This document shows positions 41,550 to 49,478 of a stretch of DNA of 64,000 bases, one piece after another (the stretch's first letter is position 1; each line of letters begins with the position of its first letter). The stretch covers positions 4,526,001 to 4,590,000 of the forward strand of contig NZ_CP095078.1 of NCBI RefSeq assembly GCF_022919075.1, given 5' to 3'. The position numbers were made by a program, and so were the translations under genes. This stretch comes from Nocardioides sp. W7. Lineage in GTDB: Bacteria; Actinomycetota; Actinomycetes; Propionibacteriales; Nocardioidaceae. Under the pieces are notes generated by a model, which was not told the origin of the DNA, did not search any database, and worked only from the letters and a program-made list of their open reading frames with translations.

Positions 41550-41927
41550 TCAGGAGGAGGGCGCCTCGACGCCCATGCACTCCTTCATCCACTCCTGCGA
41601 GATCGCCGCCATCGCCTGGTTGTCGTCCTCGTCGCCCTGGAAGTCCTCGTCCTTGTCGACCAGCGCCTGGAGCGCCTCGTCAGAGACGTCGGAGTCGTGG
41701 AAGGCCTCGGCTACGCAGTCGGCCTGGTCCTCCTTGAGCCCGGGGCCGAGCATGTTCTCGCCGCTCAGGAAGGCCGCGGAGAGTTCGTCGACGGACGGGC
41801 GATTCCCCGAACTCTCGGGCTTGCTCTCGGAGCTCTTGCCGTCGCCGCCCTCGTCCCCACCCCCGCACGCGGTGGCGAGGGTGAGGACGAGGAAGGCGGA
41901 GGCGATCAGCTTCGGGGTGCGCGTCAT
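41550..41927 (-). CDS. small acidic lipoprotein, paralogue A
   Basis: A 125-residue lipoprotein (signal PKLIASAFLVLTLATACGGG, lipobox ATAC). The mature protein is acidic, with RPSVDELSAAFLSGE, then a conserved core QADCVAEAFHDSDVSDEALQ, and a second cysteine in KECMGVEAP. A near-identical paralogue lies immediately upstream (42055-42405), so this is a tandem duplication. Function unknown; the two cysteines may form a disulfide. Confidence 0.82.
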   Translation of the reverse strand: MTRTPKLIASAFLVLTLATACGGGDEGGDGKSSESKPESSGNRPSVDELSAAFLSGENMLGPGLKEDQADCVAEAFHDSDVSDEALQALVDKDEDFQGDEDDNQAMAAISQEWMKECMGVEAPSS

Positions 41928-42054
41928 CGGGGATCCTGTTCGAGTGGCGCCGGGCCGCCCGGCGCGATGCCCCGACGGTTCCTCCCCGCAGCCGCGATCG
42001 GAACCCCCATCTAGACAGGTTTCCCTTGACGCGGCGAGCCGCGTCAGCAGCCGA

Positions 42055-42405
42055 TCAGGACGAGGGGGTCTCGAGGTCGTCCATGTCGGGCAGCTCGGCG
42101 CCCATGCACTCGGCGATGGACTCCGTCGAGATCTCCTTCAGGGCGTCCTCGTCGCCGTCGTCGCCCTTGTAGTCCTCGTCGTTGTCGACGATGGCCTGCA
42201 GCGTCTCGTCGGAGATGTCGGAGTCGTGGAACGCCTCCGCGACACAGTCGGCCTGGTCCTTCTCGAGGCCGGAGCCGATCACGTTGTCGCTGTCCTGGAA
42301 GGCCTTGGAGAGGTCGTCGACCGAGGGTCGACCCTCTCCACCGCACGCCGTGGCGAGGGTGAGGACGAGGAAGGCGGAGGCGATCAACTTCGGGGCGCGC
42401 ATCAT
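42055..42405 (-). CDS. small acidic lipoprotein, paralogue B
   Basis: A 116-residue lipoprotein with the same signal sequence as its neighbour (PKLIASAFLVLTLATACGGE) and the core QADCVAEAFHDSDISDETLQ, but lacking a 12-residue Ser/Glu-rich insertion after the lipobox. Signal-peptide DNA is almost identical to paralogue A, while the middle has diverged. ATG at 42405 is chosen by alignment with the paralogue. GGATCCTGTTCG just upstream of the start is also shared, so the duplication included the leader. Confidence 0.82.
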   Translation of the reverse strand: MMRAPKLIASAFLVLTLATACGGEGRPSVDDLSKAFQDSDNVIGSGLEKDQADCVAEAFHDSDISDETLQAIVDNDEDYKGDDGDEDALKEISTESIAECMGAELPDMDDLETPSS

Positions 42406-42502
42406 CAAGGATCCTGTTCGGGAGGTGCCGGGCGACGCCCGGCGGGATGCCTGGACACTTCCCCCGAACCGACGGCCGAACACCCCGTCTAGGGAGATTT
42501 CT

Positions 42503-42907
42503 TTAACTTTCCCGAGCCGCGAGCGCGGGCAGCACGTGATCGCGCAGCAGCGGCGCGAGGTCGGCGTCGGTCGCGTCCGGCTCGATCCAGCGCAGCTCGG
42601 CGATCTCCGCCGAGGCGCTCGGCGTGCCGGTGAGGTCGGCGGTGAACACGGTCGACTCGAGGACGAAGCCGGGTTCGTTGGCGGTGTCCGAGGTGAACTC
42701 GCCGAGCAGCCGCACCTCGGCCAGGTCGAGGCCGACCTCCTCGCGGACCTCGCGGACCGCGGCCTGGGCCGGTGTCTCCCCCGGTTCGAGCTTGCCGCCC
42801 GGGAGCATGAACCGGCTGGTGCCCGCCTTGCGGACGCTCAGCACCCGCCCGGCGTCGTCACGGAGGCAGACACCGGCGACCACGATGGGAGCGGGATGGG
42901 AGGACAC
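42503..42907 (-). CDS. Nudix hydrolase
   Basis: A 134-residue protein with a complete Nudix box, GGKLEPGETPAQAAVREV followed by REEVGL (G-x5-E-x7-RE-x2-EE-x-G), at about residues 37-60. It hydrolyses nucleoside diphosphate-linked compounds, possibly oxidised nucleotides (MutT-like). GTG at 42907 is the first start giving the usual N-terminal strand APIVVAGVCLRDD. Divergent from cobT. Confidence 0.9.
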   Translation of the reverse strand: MSSHPAPIVVAGVCLRDDAGRVLSVRKAGTSRFMLPGGKLEPGETPAQAAVREVREEVGLDLAEVRLLGEFTSDTANEPGFVLESTVFTADLTGTPSASAEIAELRWIEPDATDADLAPLLRDHVLPALAARES

Positions 42908-43028
42908 GGGCGCCGAGGCTACCGCGCTCCACCGAGCCTGGATCCGGTGTACGGCGCCGACACCGTCCAGCGGGTGCGGCCCTACGCTACGACGGAGCCG
43001 GCGGAGGTCGGCATCCTGAGGAGGACCC

Positions 43029-44045
43029 ATGCTGCGGAGCCCGTCGCCGATCGTCCGAGCCGAGGCCGAGCGCCGGCTCGGGGCCCTCGCCACGCCGGGG
43101 GGAGCGCTCGGCCGACTCGGTGATCTCGCGGTCTGGGTCGCCTCCGCGCAGGGGGTCGTCCCGCCGCGCGAGCTGGAGCACGTCCGCCTGGTGATCTTCG
43201 CCGGCGACCACGGCGTGGCGTCGTACGGCGTCTCGGCGTACCCGCCGGCCATCACCCCCGCGATGGTCCGCACCTTCCTCGCCGGTCGGGCCGGCGTGAG
43301 CGCCCTGGCCCGCGCCCACGGCGTGCACGTGCGGGTCCTCGACCTGGGCGTCGACGACGACCTGGCGGGAGTGCCGGCCGACGTCACCGCCCACAAGGTA
43401 CGACGGGGCTCCGGGGCCATCCACCGCGAGGACGCCCTCACCGCGGACGAGACCCGGCAGGCCCTCGAGGCCGGCGCGAGTGTCGCGGCGGAGGAGATCG
43501 CCGCGGGAGCGCAGCTGCTGCTGAGCGGCGACATGGGAATCGGCAACACCACCCCGGCGGCGGCCCTGGTCGCGGCCGGTCTCGGCCTGCCCGCCAGCGA
43601 GGTCGTCGGCCGCGGCACCGGCGTCGACGAGGCCGGGCTGACCCGCAAGACCGTGGTCCTGGAGCAGGCCCTGCACCGCGCCGGCGACCGCACCCAGGAC
43701 CCGGTCGACACCCTCACCGCCCTGGGCAGCGCCGACCTGGCCGCGACGACCGGCTACCTGCTCGAGGCGGCCCGCAGCGGCGTCCCCGTCCTCCTGGACG
43801 GTCTGATGTCGGTGGCCTGCGCCCTGACGGCCGACCGGATCGAGCCCGGCGCAGCGGCCTGGTTCGCCGCCGGCCACCGCTCGACCGAGCCCGCCCAGTC
43901 GCTCGCGCTCGACAAGCTCGGCCTGGAGCCGGTCCTCGACCTCGGGCTCCGGCTCGGCGAGGGCTCCGGGGCCGTCGCGGCGGTGCCGGTGCTGCGCTCG
44001 GCCGTCGCCCTGCTGCGTGACGTGGCGCTGCTCAGCGAGCTGTGA
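43029..44045 (+). CDS. cobT: nicotinate-nucleotide--dimethylbenzimidazole phosphoribosyltransferase
   Basis: A 338-residue CobT of normal length. Signatures: LVIFAGDHGVASYGVSAYP near residue 55, LLSGDMGIGNTTPAAAL in the middle, GRGTGVDEAGL, and the catalytic glutamate region LRLGEGSGAVAAVPVL at the C-terminus. It activates the lower base of cobalamin as alpha-ribazole phosphate. ATG at 43029 follows GAGGAGGACCC. Its stop overlaps the cobS start (44042-44045). I see no cobalamin riboswitch upstream. Confidence 0.95.
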   Translation: MLRSPSPIVRAEAERRLGALATPGGALGRLGDLAVWVASAQGVVPPRELEHVRLVIFAGDHGVASYGVSAYPPAITPAMVRTFLAGRAGVSALARAHGVHVRVLDLGVDDDLAGVPADVTAHKVRRGSGAIHREDALTADETRQALEAGASVAAEEIAAGAQLLLSGDMGIGNTTPAAALVAAGLGLPASEVVGRGTGVDEAGLTRKTVVLEQALHRAGDRTQDPVDTLTALGSADLAATTGYLLEAARSGVPVLLDGLMSVACALTADRIEPGAAAWFAAGHRSTEPAQSLALDKLGLEPVLDLGLRLGEGSGAVAAVPVLRSAVALLRDVALLSEL

Positions 44046-44740
44046 GCGACGCCTGGCGTCTGGCCGTCGGCACCCTGACGGCGCTGCCGATCGGCGCCCC
44101 GACCCGGGTCGACCGGGCCGTCGCGCGGCGGGCCCTGCTGCTCGCCCCGATCGCGGTCCTGCCCCTCGGCGCGCTCGTGACGGCGGTGCTCCTGCTCGGC
44201 GACCTCGCCGAGCTGCCGCCGCTCGCGGTCGCGTTCGTCGCCGTCGGGGCGCTGGCCGCCGGCAGCCGCGCCCTGCACTGGGACGGCCTGTCCGACGTCG
44301 CCGACGGCCTGACCGCGTCGTACGACGCCGAGCGCTCGCTGGCCGTGATGAAGTCCGGGACGTCCGGGCCGGCCGGCGTGGTCGCGACCGTGGTCGTGCT
44401 CGGCGTCCAGGTCGCCGCGCTCGCCCCGCTCGGCACCTCCACCCGGGGCGCCCTGGTCGCCGGCGCGCTGGTCTGCCTGTCGCGCTGCGCGCTGTGGATC
44501 GTGTGCTGCTCGGTCGTGCCGCCCGCCCGGGCGGACGGGCTCGGCGTGAGCTTCGCCCGGACCGTGCCGGTGCCGGTGGCCGCGGTCGGCGGTCTGCTGC
44601 TCTCCGTCGCCGGCGGACTGGCCGTGGTCCTGCTGGTCCGCCGGGCCGTACGACGCTTCGGCGGGGTCACGGGCGACGTGTTCGGCGCCGCGATCGAGGT
44701 CGCCCTCGCCGTCACCCTGCTCGGCTGGTGCTGGGTCTAG
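44042..44740 (+). CDS. cobS: adenosylcobinamide-GDP ribazoletransferase
   Basis: A 232-residue integral membrane enzyme; the N-terminus LAVGTLTALPIGAPTRVDR and the acidic motif LHWDGLSDVADGLTAS are diagnostic for CobS, and FGGVTGDVFGAAIE is the second conserved motif. It joins adenosylcobinamide-GDP to alpha-ribazole, the last assembly step of cobalamin. GTG start overlaps cobT by 4 bp. Its stop shares the bases CTAG (44737-44740) with the stop of the convergent cobU gene. Confidence 0.95.
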   Translation: MSDAWRLAVGTLTALPIGAPTRVDRAVARRALLLAPIAVLPLGALVTAVLLLGDLAELPPLAVAFVAVGALAAGSRALHWDGLSDVADGLTASYDAERSLAVMKSGTSGPAGVVATVVVLGVQVAALAPLGTSTRGALVAGALVCLSRCALWIVCCSVVPPARADGLGVSFARTVPVPVAAVGGLLLSVAGGLAVVLLVRRAVRRFGGVTGDVFGAAIEVALAVTLLGWCWV

Positions 44741-45255
44741 AGCCTCAGCACGCGGCCGGCGACCACGAGGTGCACCTCGTCGCAGGCCGCGCCGACGCGC
44801 TGGTTGACGGTGCCGAGCAGGTCCCGGAACAGCCGTCCCGACCGGTGCTCGGGCACCACGCCCAGCCCGACCTCGTTGGTCACCAGCACCACCGGTCCGA
44901 TCGCACCGGCGAGCGCGGCGACGGCGACGGCGGTGCGCTCTTCGACGTACGCCGTCACCTCGTCGCTCGGCGCCTCCCAGAGGCCGGCGTCGTCGACGAG
45001 CCTGGTCAGCCAGGTGCCGAGGCAGTCGACCAGCACCGGCCCGTCGACGGCCAGCGCCGTCGCGAGGTCGCCCGTCTCCAGGGTCGTCCACGTGGCCGGC
45101 CGGTGCGCCCGGTGGGCCGCGATCCGCGCCTGCCAGTCGGCGTCGTCGCGGACCGGCCCGGGTGCGACGTAGGTGACCGCGTCCTCATCCGCCAGCAGCG
45201 ACTCCGCGTGCCGCGACTTGCCGGACCGCACGCCGCCGGTGACCAGGACCTTCAC
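44737..45255 (-). CDS. cobU: adenosylcobinamide kinase / guanylyltransferase
   Basis: A 172-residue P-loop enzyme: VLVTGGVRSGKSRHAESLL is the CobU/CobP nucleotide site, with HRAHRPATWTTLE (guanylated histidine region) and VTNEVGLGVVPEHRSGRLFRD split over residues 125-147. It phosphorylates adenosylcobinamide and adds GMP, delivering the substrate of CobS. GTG at 45255 overlaps the stop of the upstream metallophosphoesterase-like gene (GTGA, 45252-45255). It is convergent with cobT-cobS, so the nucleotide-loop assembly genes sit together. Confidence 0.94.
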   Translation of the reverse strand: MKVLVTGGVRSGKSRHAESLLADEDAVTYVAPGPVRDDADWQARIAAHRAHRPATWTTLETGDLATALAVDGPVLVDCLGTWLTRLVDDAGLWEAPSDEVTAYVEERTAVAVAALAGAIGPVVLVTNEVGLGVVPEHRSGRLFRDLLGTVNQRVGAACDEVHLVVAGRVLRL

Positions 45256-46970
45256 GGCGTCGTTCCGTCCAGGCCGAGCTCGGAGCGCGTCATCGGCTGC
45301 CCGCCGGGCAGCCCCAGGTCGACCCGGTCGGAGATGGTCACCGTGCCGTCGACGCTGACGTCGATGGCGGCGTACCCGGTCTGCAGCCCGGACTCGCCGT
45401 CGACGTACTGCAGCTGCAGGCTGACGGTCTTCAGCGGCACCGAGAACGGCGTCGAGAACCGGTTGAACGTCGGCGCCTCGAGCACCCCGCCTGAGGTGCC
45501 GAGCTGGCTCACGACCGTCCAGGTGACCTCGTGGTCGGGGTCGTCGGCGTCGCCGGTGTTCCAGACGACCCACGGCCCGGCGACGTCGTGCAGGTGGCCG
45601 TAGTCGACGAGCCCGGGCGGCACGTCGTCGATGCCGTCGTCCCAGGGCTGCGTCTCGTGGCCGATCGTGTCGGTCAGCTGGACGGTGCCGGTGATGCCGA
45701 GGTAGCCCGCGACCGCCCGCGGCTGGTGCAGCAGCGCGACGACCGGCTGGTCCTCGTCGGTCTCCTCGTCGACGACCTTGCGGAGCTCGGCGCCGAGGTC
45801 GGCCTCCTCCAGGCCCGACTCGTTGGTGACCAGGCCTCCGAAGAGCGCCTTGAACGCCGGATCGGCCGCGCCGACGAGGGTGAGCCCGTCGACGTCCAGC
45901 GTCTCCAGGTCGAGCACGTCCACGTCGTGCTCGCGCAGCTGGTCGACGGTGGTGTCGGAGTCGTGGTCTCCCTTCACCGCCACCGTCGGGAGCTCCGGGC
46001 TGGCGGTCGCCTCCCCCTTCACGAACCCCTCCTCGGCCACCGTGCCGTTGGAGCTGATGTCACCCGAGATGGTCCGCACGGTGAGGGCGTCCTCGCCCAG
46101 CGCCTCGGCCAGCTCGGGGTACATCGCGCGGCGGACCCGGGTGCCGACCAGACTGCCCTGGGGGTCGGCCTCGGCGAGCACGATCCGTTCCCCCTCACGC
46201 GGGGTCAGCGCCTCGGCGTGCACCGGCAGCACGGTCTCGAAGGACGCCGCGACGGCGTCGGCGTAGGCCCGCGCGTCGGCGGCGAACCGGGTCTGGTTCT
46301 TCTCGATGAACGGCTGCACCTGCTGGGCGACCTCGACGGTCTGGGGACTGCTGAACGAGATCCCGTCGAAGCCCGGCATCGGGTGGGTCTCCACCGTCTC
46401 GTCCGTGTCCGACCAGGCCTGGAAGGCCTGCAGGGCCACCACTGAGGAGACTCCGAGCGAGGCCACCACGACCGCAGCCGTGAGCCGCCGGGACCCGGGC
46501 GGGGCGCCGCCACGGAACGCCGCGGTCAGCAGGCCACCCACCACCACCGCGACGACCAGCTCGAGCCGGACCAGTCCCCCGACGACCTGGTCGCGCAGCT
46601 CGGCGCCGTACACCCGGGCGACCTCGCCGGGGTCGTCGACGAAGGCCGCGTTGGCCTGCAGGAAGTCGGGTGAGACGTACGACGACAGCGTGCCGCCCGC
46701 CTCCGGCGGCCCGGTGGAGCGGACGTGCGCACCGAAGCCGCCGGCGCCCGTGCGCTCCCAGTAGATCTTCCCGAGCAGACCCGTGTCGACGGTCGAGCGG
46801 CCGTCGTGGGCCAGCGAGATCTCGACCGGGAACGCCCCGAGCCGGTCCTCGAACGACGCGTGCTGGAGTGCCCAGACCACGGCCACCGGCAGGGCGACGA
46901 GGGCGGCCATCAGACCGTAGGCGACCCACGCGACGAGGACCTGGGCGAGACGGCGGGCGAGGGAGCTCAT
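45252..46970 (-). CDS. membrane-anchored metallophosphoesterase-like protein with altered metal site
   Basis: A 572-residue protein: N-terminal membrane segment (VLVAWVAYGLMAALVALPVAV), a second at about 130-175 (LELVVAVVVGGLLTAAF and following), then a calcineurin-like domain from about residue 235. Of the five phosphoesterase motifs, GDISSNG, LLHQP and GHLHD are kept, but the first D-x-H is replaced by ADPQG and the GNHD motif reads GDHDS. Activity may therefore be lost or changed. It overlaps cobU by 4 bp and is co-transcribed with it, a link worth testing. TAGGCT lies 8 bp before the ATG. Confidence 0.8.
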   Translation of the reverse strand: MSSLARRLAQVLVAWVAYGLMAALVALPVAVVWALQHASFEDRLGAFPVEISLAHDGRSTVDTGLLGKIYWERTGAGGFGAHVRSTGPPEAGGTLSSYVSPDFLQANAAFVDDPGEVARVYGAELRDQVVGGLVRLELVVAVVVGGLLTAAFRGGAPPGSRRLTAAVVVASLGVSSVVALQAFQAWSDTDETVETHPMPGFDGISFSSPQTVEVAQQVQPFIEKNQTRFAADARAYADAVAASFETVLPVHAEALTPREGERIVLAEADPQGSLVGTRVRRAMYPELAEALGEDALTVRTISGDISSNGTVAEEGFVKGEATASPELPTVAVKGDHDSDTTVDQLREHDVDVLDLETLDVDGLTLVGAADPAFKALFGGLVTNESGLEEADLGAELRKVVDEETDEDQPVVALLHQPRAVAGYLGITGTVQLTDTIGHETQPWDDGIDDVPPGLVDYGHLHDVAGPWVVWNTGDADDPDHEVTWTVVSQLGTSGGVLEAPTFNRFSTPFSVPLKTVSLQLQYVDGESGLQTGYAAIDVSVDGTVTISDRVDLGLPGGQPMTRSELGLDGTTP

Positions 46971-47005
46971 CGCCGCAGAGCCTACGGTGCGGGCACACTG
47001 GGCCC

Positions 47006-47467
47006 GTGTTGAGTGCGAGCTGGGCGGCCTGTGATCGCGGCCATGCGCACTGGGGGCAGCGGGGCGCGGCCGGCCTGCTGCTCGCCGACCGCGGCCGGGT
47101 GCTGCTCCAGCTCCGGGCCCGCTGGGCCCACCAGGGCGGGACCTGGTCGATCCCGGGCGGCGCGCGCGAGGCCGGCGAGTCGTACGCCGACGCCGCCCTC
47201 CGCGAGGCGCACGAGGAGCTCGGTGTCGACGCCGCGGCGGTCGCGCTGCGCGGCTCGTACGTCGCCACCTGCGGCGGCTGGGTCTACGAGACCCTGCTCG
47301 GCGTCCCGCTCACCGGGCTGGTCCTCGAGGACCGCTCCGAGAGCGACGCGCACCGCTGGGTCCCCGTCGACGAGGTCGCGGGCCTGCACCTGCACCCGTC
47401 CTTCCGCGCGGCCTGGACCGACCCCGCCGGCACCCTCCCCACCTTCGCCGAGTCCGCGCGAATGTAG
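47006..47467 (+). CDS. Nudix hydrolase
   Basis: A 153-residue protein with a complete Nudix box (GGAREAGESYADAALREAHE followed by ELG) at about residues 51-73 and AGLLLADRGRVLLQLRARWA as first strands, with HQGGTWSIPGG before the box. Substrate unknown; the layout resembles 8-oxo-dGTP-type hydrolases. GTG at 47006 is 6 bp after CACACT. The last six codons lie in an 18-bp sequence repeated directly 22 bp further on, so the C-terminus appears to have been shortened by a local duplication. Confidence 0.9.
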   Translation: MLSASWAACDRGHAHWGQRGAAGLLLADRGRVLLQLRARWAHQGGTWSIPGGAREAGESYADAALREAHEELGVDAAAVALRGSYVATCGGWVYETLLGVPLTGLVLEDRSESDAHRWVPVDEVAGLHLHPSFRAAWTDPAGTLPTFAESARM

Positions 47468-47486
47468 GGCCGAGTCCGCGCGAATG
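47447..47486 (+). repeat. 18-bp direct repeat at Nudix gene end
   Basis: GCCGAGTCCGCGCGAATG occurs at 47447-47464 and again at 47469-47486, separated by TAGG. The spacer supplies the stop codon. Without one 22-bp unit the frame would run on to a TAG six codons later. Confidence 0.9.
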
Positions 47487-47535
47487 GAGGCACCGAGCCG
47501 TTGCTAGGCTCGACGGACGGTCACTGACATGGCCG

Positions 47536-47576
47536 CCGGACGAGGGAGCCGTACCCGGCACGCGACAAGACGGCCA
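47536..47576 (+). ncRNA. guanidine-III riboswitch
   Basis: CCGGACGAGG, GCCGTACCCGG and GACAAGACGGC follow each other exactly as in the known guanidine-III (mini ykkC-III) consensus. CCGG at 47536-47539 can pair with CCGG at 47555-47558, and GCCGT (47548-47552) with ACGGC (47570-47574), giving the characteristic pseudoknot. The ribosome binding site AAGGAG (47579-47584) follows within 5 nt and the target gene encodes a guanidinium exporter. Control of translation start by guanidine is expected. Confidence 0.9.
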
Positions 47577-47590
47577 CGAAGGAGTCCCTC

Positions 47591-47905
47591 GTGCCCTGGC
47601 TCGTGCTCGTCCTCTCCGGTGTCCTGGAGGCCGTCTGGGCGACGGCTCTCGGCCGTTCCGCCGGCCTGACCCGGCTCGGCCCCACCGTGGTCTTCGGCGT
47701 CACCGTCGTGGCCAGCATGGTGGGCCTCGCCTACGCCATGCGCAGCCTCCCGACCGGGACGGCGTACGCCGTCTGGGTCGGCGTCGGCGCCTCCCTGACC
47801 GTCGTCTACGCGATGGTCACCGGCGACGAGCCGGTCAGCCTGGTCAAGGTGCTGCTGATCCTGGGGCTGGTCTCCTGCATCGTGGGCCTCAAGCTGGCCC
47901 ACTGA
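47591..47905 (+). CDS. gdx: guanidinium exporter, SMR family (Gdx/SugE)
   Basis: A 104-residue small multidrug resistance protein with four membrane segments. The glutamate of segment 1 (LSGVLEAVWATALG) and the Gdx-type motif SLPTGTAYAVWVGVGASLT are present. Gdx proteins exchange guanidinium for protons. The annotation as guanidinium exporter rather than general multidrug pump is strongly supported by the guanidine-III riboswitch just upstream. GTG at 47591 follows AAGGAG with 6-nt spacing. Confidence 0.93.
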   Translation: MPWLVLVLSGVLEAVWATALGRSAGLTRLGPTVVFGVTVVASMVGLAYAMRSLPTGTAYAVWVGVGASLTVVYAMVTGDEPVSLVKVLLILGLVSCIVGLKLAH

Positions 47906-47908
47906 GCG

Positions 47909-49375
47909 TCAGGTCCCGCAGAACGTCCGGAAGCCGGCGTTGAACTCGGCCGGTGCGGGTGCGGCGTACCGCTCCAGCCCGGGCCGCTCGTCGTACGGCG
48001 CGGTGACCGCGTCGAGCAGCCTCTCCAGCGGTCCCAGGTCGCCGGCGGTGCCGGCCTCCAGCGCCTCCTCGACGAGGTGGTTGCGCGGGACGTAGACCGG
48101 GTTGACCCGGTCCATCGCGTCCGCGTCGGGCCCGACCGCGCGCCAGCGCTCGGCCCAGGCGTCGAACGCCGCCAGGTCGAGGACCATCCCCCGCGCCGGT
48201 TCGGCGTCGCCGCGGGCGGCCCGGCCGAGCGCGCGGAAGAACGACGTGAAGTCGACCCGGCTGCCGCTCATCAGCTCGGAGATCTCGTCGAGCAGCGGCG
48301 TCGCGACGGCGTCGTCGAGCCCCGCGGGCAGGCCGAGCTTGGCCCGCAGGCCGCTCGCCCACGCCTCGGTGTAGCGGACCCGGAAGGTGCCGAGCGACTC
48401 GACGGCGAGCGCGACGGCCTGCTCCTGGTCGTCGTGCAGCAGCGGCAGGAGCGCCTCGGCGAGCCGGGCGAGGTTCCACTCGGCGACGACCGGCTGGTTG
48501 GCGTAGGCGTAGCGGCCCTGCTCGTCGATCGAGCTGAAGACCGTCGCCGGGTCGAAGGCGTCGAGGAACGCGCACGGCCCGTAGTCGATGCTCTCCCCGG
48601 AGATCGTCATGTTGTCGGTGTTCATCACGCCGTGCACGAAGCCGACCAGCATCCACTGCGCGACCAGCGACGCCTGGACGTCGACGACCGCCTCGAACAG
48701 GGCACGGTACGGCGCGGGCGCGGCGGCCGCCTCGGGGTGGTGGCGGGCGATCGCGTGGTCGGCGAGCCGCCGGAGCAGGTCGACGTCGCCGGTCGCAGCG
48801 GCGTACTGGAAGCTGCCCACGCGCAGGTGACTGCGGGCGACCCGGGCGAGGACGGCGCCCGGGAGAACCGTCTCGCGGCGCACCGGACGACCGGTCGCGA
48901 CCACCGCCAGCGAGCGGGTCGTGGGGATGCCGAGGGCGTGCATGGCCTCGCTGACGACGTACTCGCGCAGCATCGGCCCGACCGCCGCCAACCCGTCGCC
49001 GCCGCGGGCCAGCGGGGTGCGGCCCGAGCCCTTCAGGTGCAGGTCGCGCAGCTCACCCGTCGGCGTGACCAGCTCGCCGAGGAGCAGTGCTCGGCCGTCA
49101 CCGAGCCGGGGGCTGTAGCCGCCGAACTGGTGGCCGGCGTACACCTGCGCGACCGGGGTCGCCCCCTCCGGTGGCCGGGTCCCGGTCAGCAGGCCGAGGC
49201 CCGCGGGCGTCCGCAGGGCGGCGGCGTCGAGGCCGAGCTCGGCGGCCAGCGGCTCGTTGAGCACCAGCAGCCGCGGCTCGGGCGTCGCCTCGGCCTGCCA
49301 GGCCAGCGCCAGCTCCGGCAGCTCGCGGGCGAAGCGCGCGTCGAGGACCACGGTCGGCAGGGGTGCGACGGTCAT
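47909..49375 (-). CDS. selO: SelO-type protein adenylyltransferase (YdiU)
   Basis: A 488-residue pseudokinase-fold protein of normal length. Conserved pieces: AQVYAGHQFGGYSPRLGDGRA, LHLKGSGRTPLARGGDG, VLARVARSHLRVGSFQYA, and GFVHGVMNTDNMTISGESIDYGP (the metal site). SelO transfers AMP to Ser/Thr/Tyr of targets in redox control. The C-terminus ends TFCGT, retaining a cysteine near the end as in bacterial members. ATG at 49375 is 7 nt after TACGCT. Convergent with gdx with a 3-bp gap. Confidence 0.93.
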   Translation of the reverse strand: MTVAPLPTVVLDARFARELPELALAWQAEATPEPRLLVLNEPLAAELGLDAAALRTPAGLGLLTGTRPPEGATPVAQVYAGHQFGGYSPRLGDGRALLLGELVTPTGELRDLHLKGSGRTPLARGGDGLAAVGPMLREYVVSEAMHALGIPTTRSLAVVATGRPVRRETVLPGAVLARVARSHLRVGSFQYAAATGDVDLLRRLADHAIARHHPEAAAAPAPYRALFEAVVDVQASLVAQWMLVGFVHGVMNTDNMTISGESIDYGPCAFLDAFDPATVFSSIDEQGRYAYANQPVVAEWNLARLAEALLPLLHDDQEQAVALAVESLGTFRVRYTEAWASGLRAKLGLPAGLDDAVATPLLDEISELMSGSRVDFTSFFRALGRAARGDAEPARGMVLDLAAFDAWAERWRAVGPDADAMDRVNPVYVPRNHLVEEALEAGTAGDLGPLERLLDAVTAPYDERPGLERYAAPAPAEFNAGFRTFCGT

Positions 49376-49478
49376 GGCCTCGAGCGTACGGTCGCACCGT
49401 TGGGCGAGCAGCGAAGGACGGAGTCCTGAGCGCCGTCGAGACCCCCGCACCCGACCGCAGAGCTCGAACCGGACTCCG

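Noticed and set aside
42908..43028. Cobalamin riboswitch upstream of cobT
   Set aside because: No B12-box-like sequence or long structured leader; only about 120 bp with an ordinary promoter-like region and a ribosome binding site.
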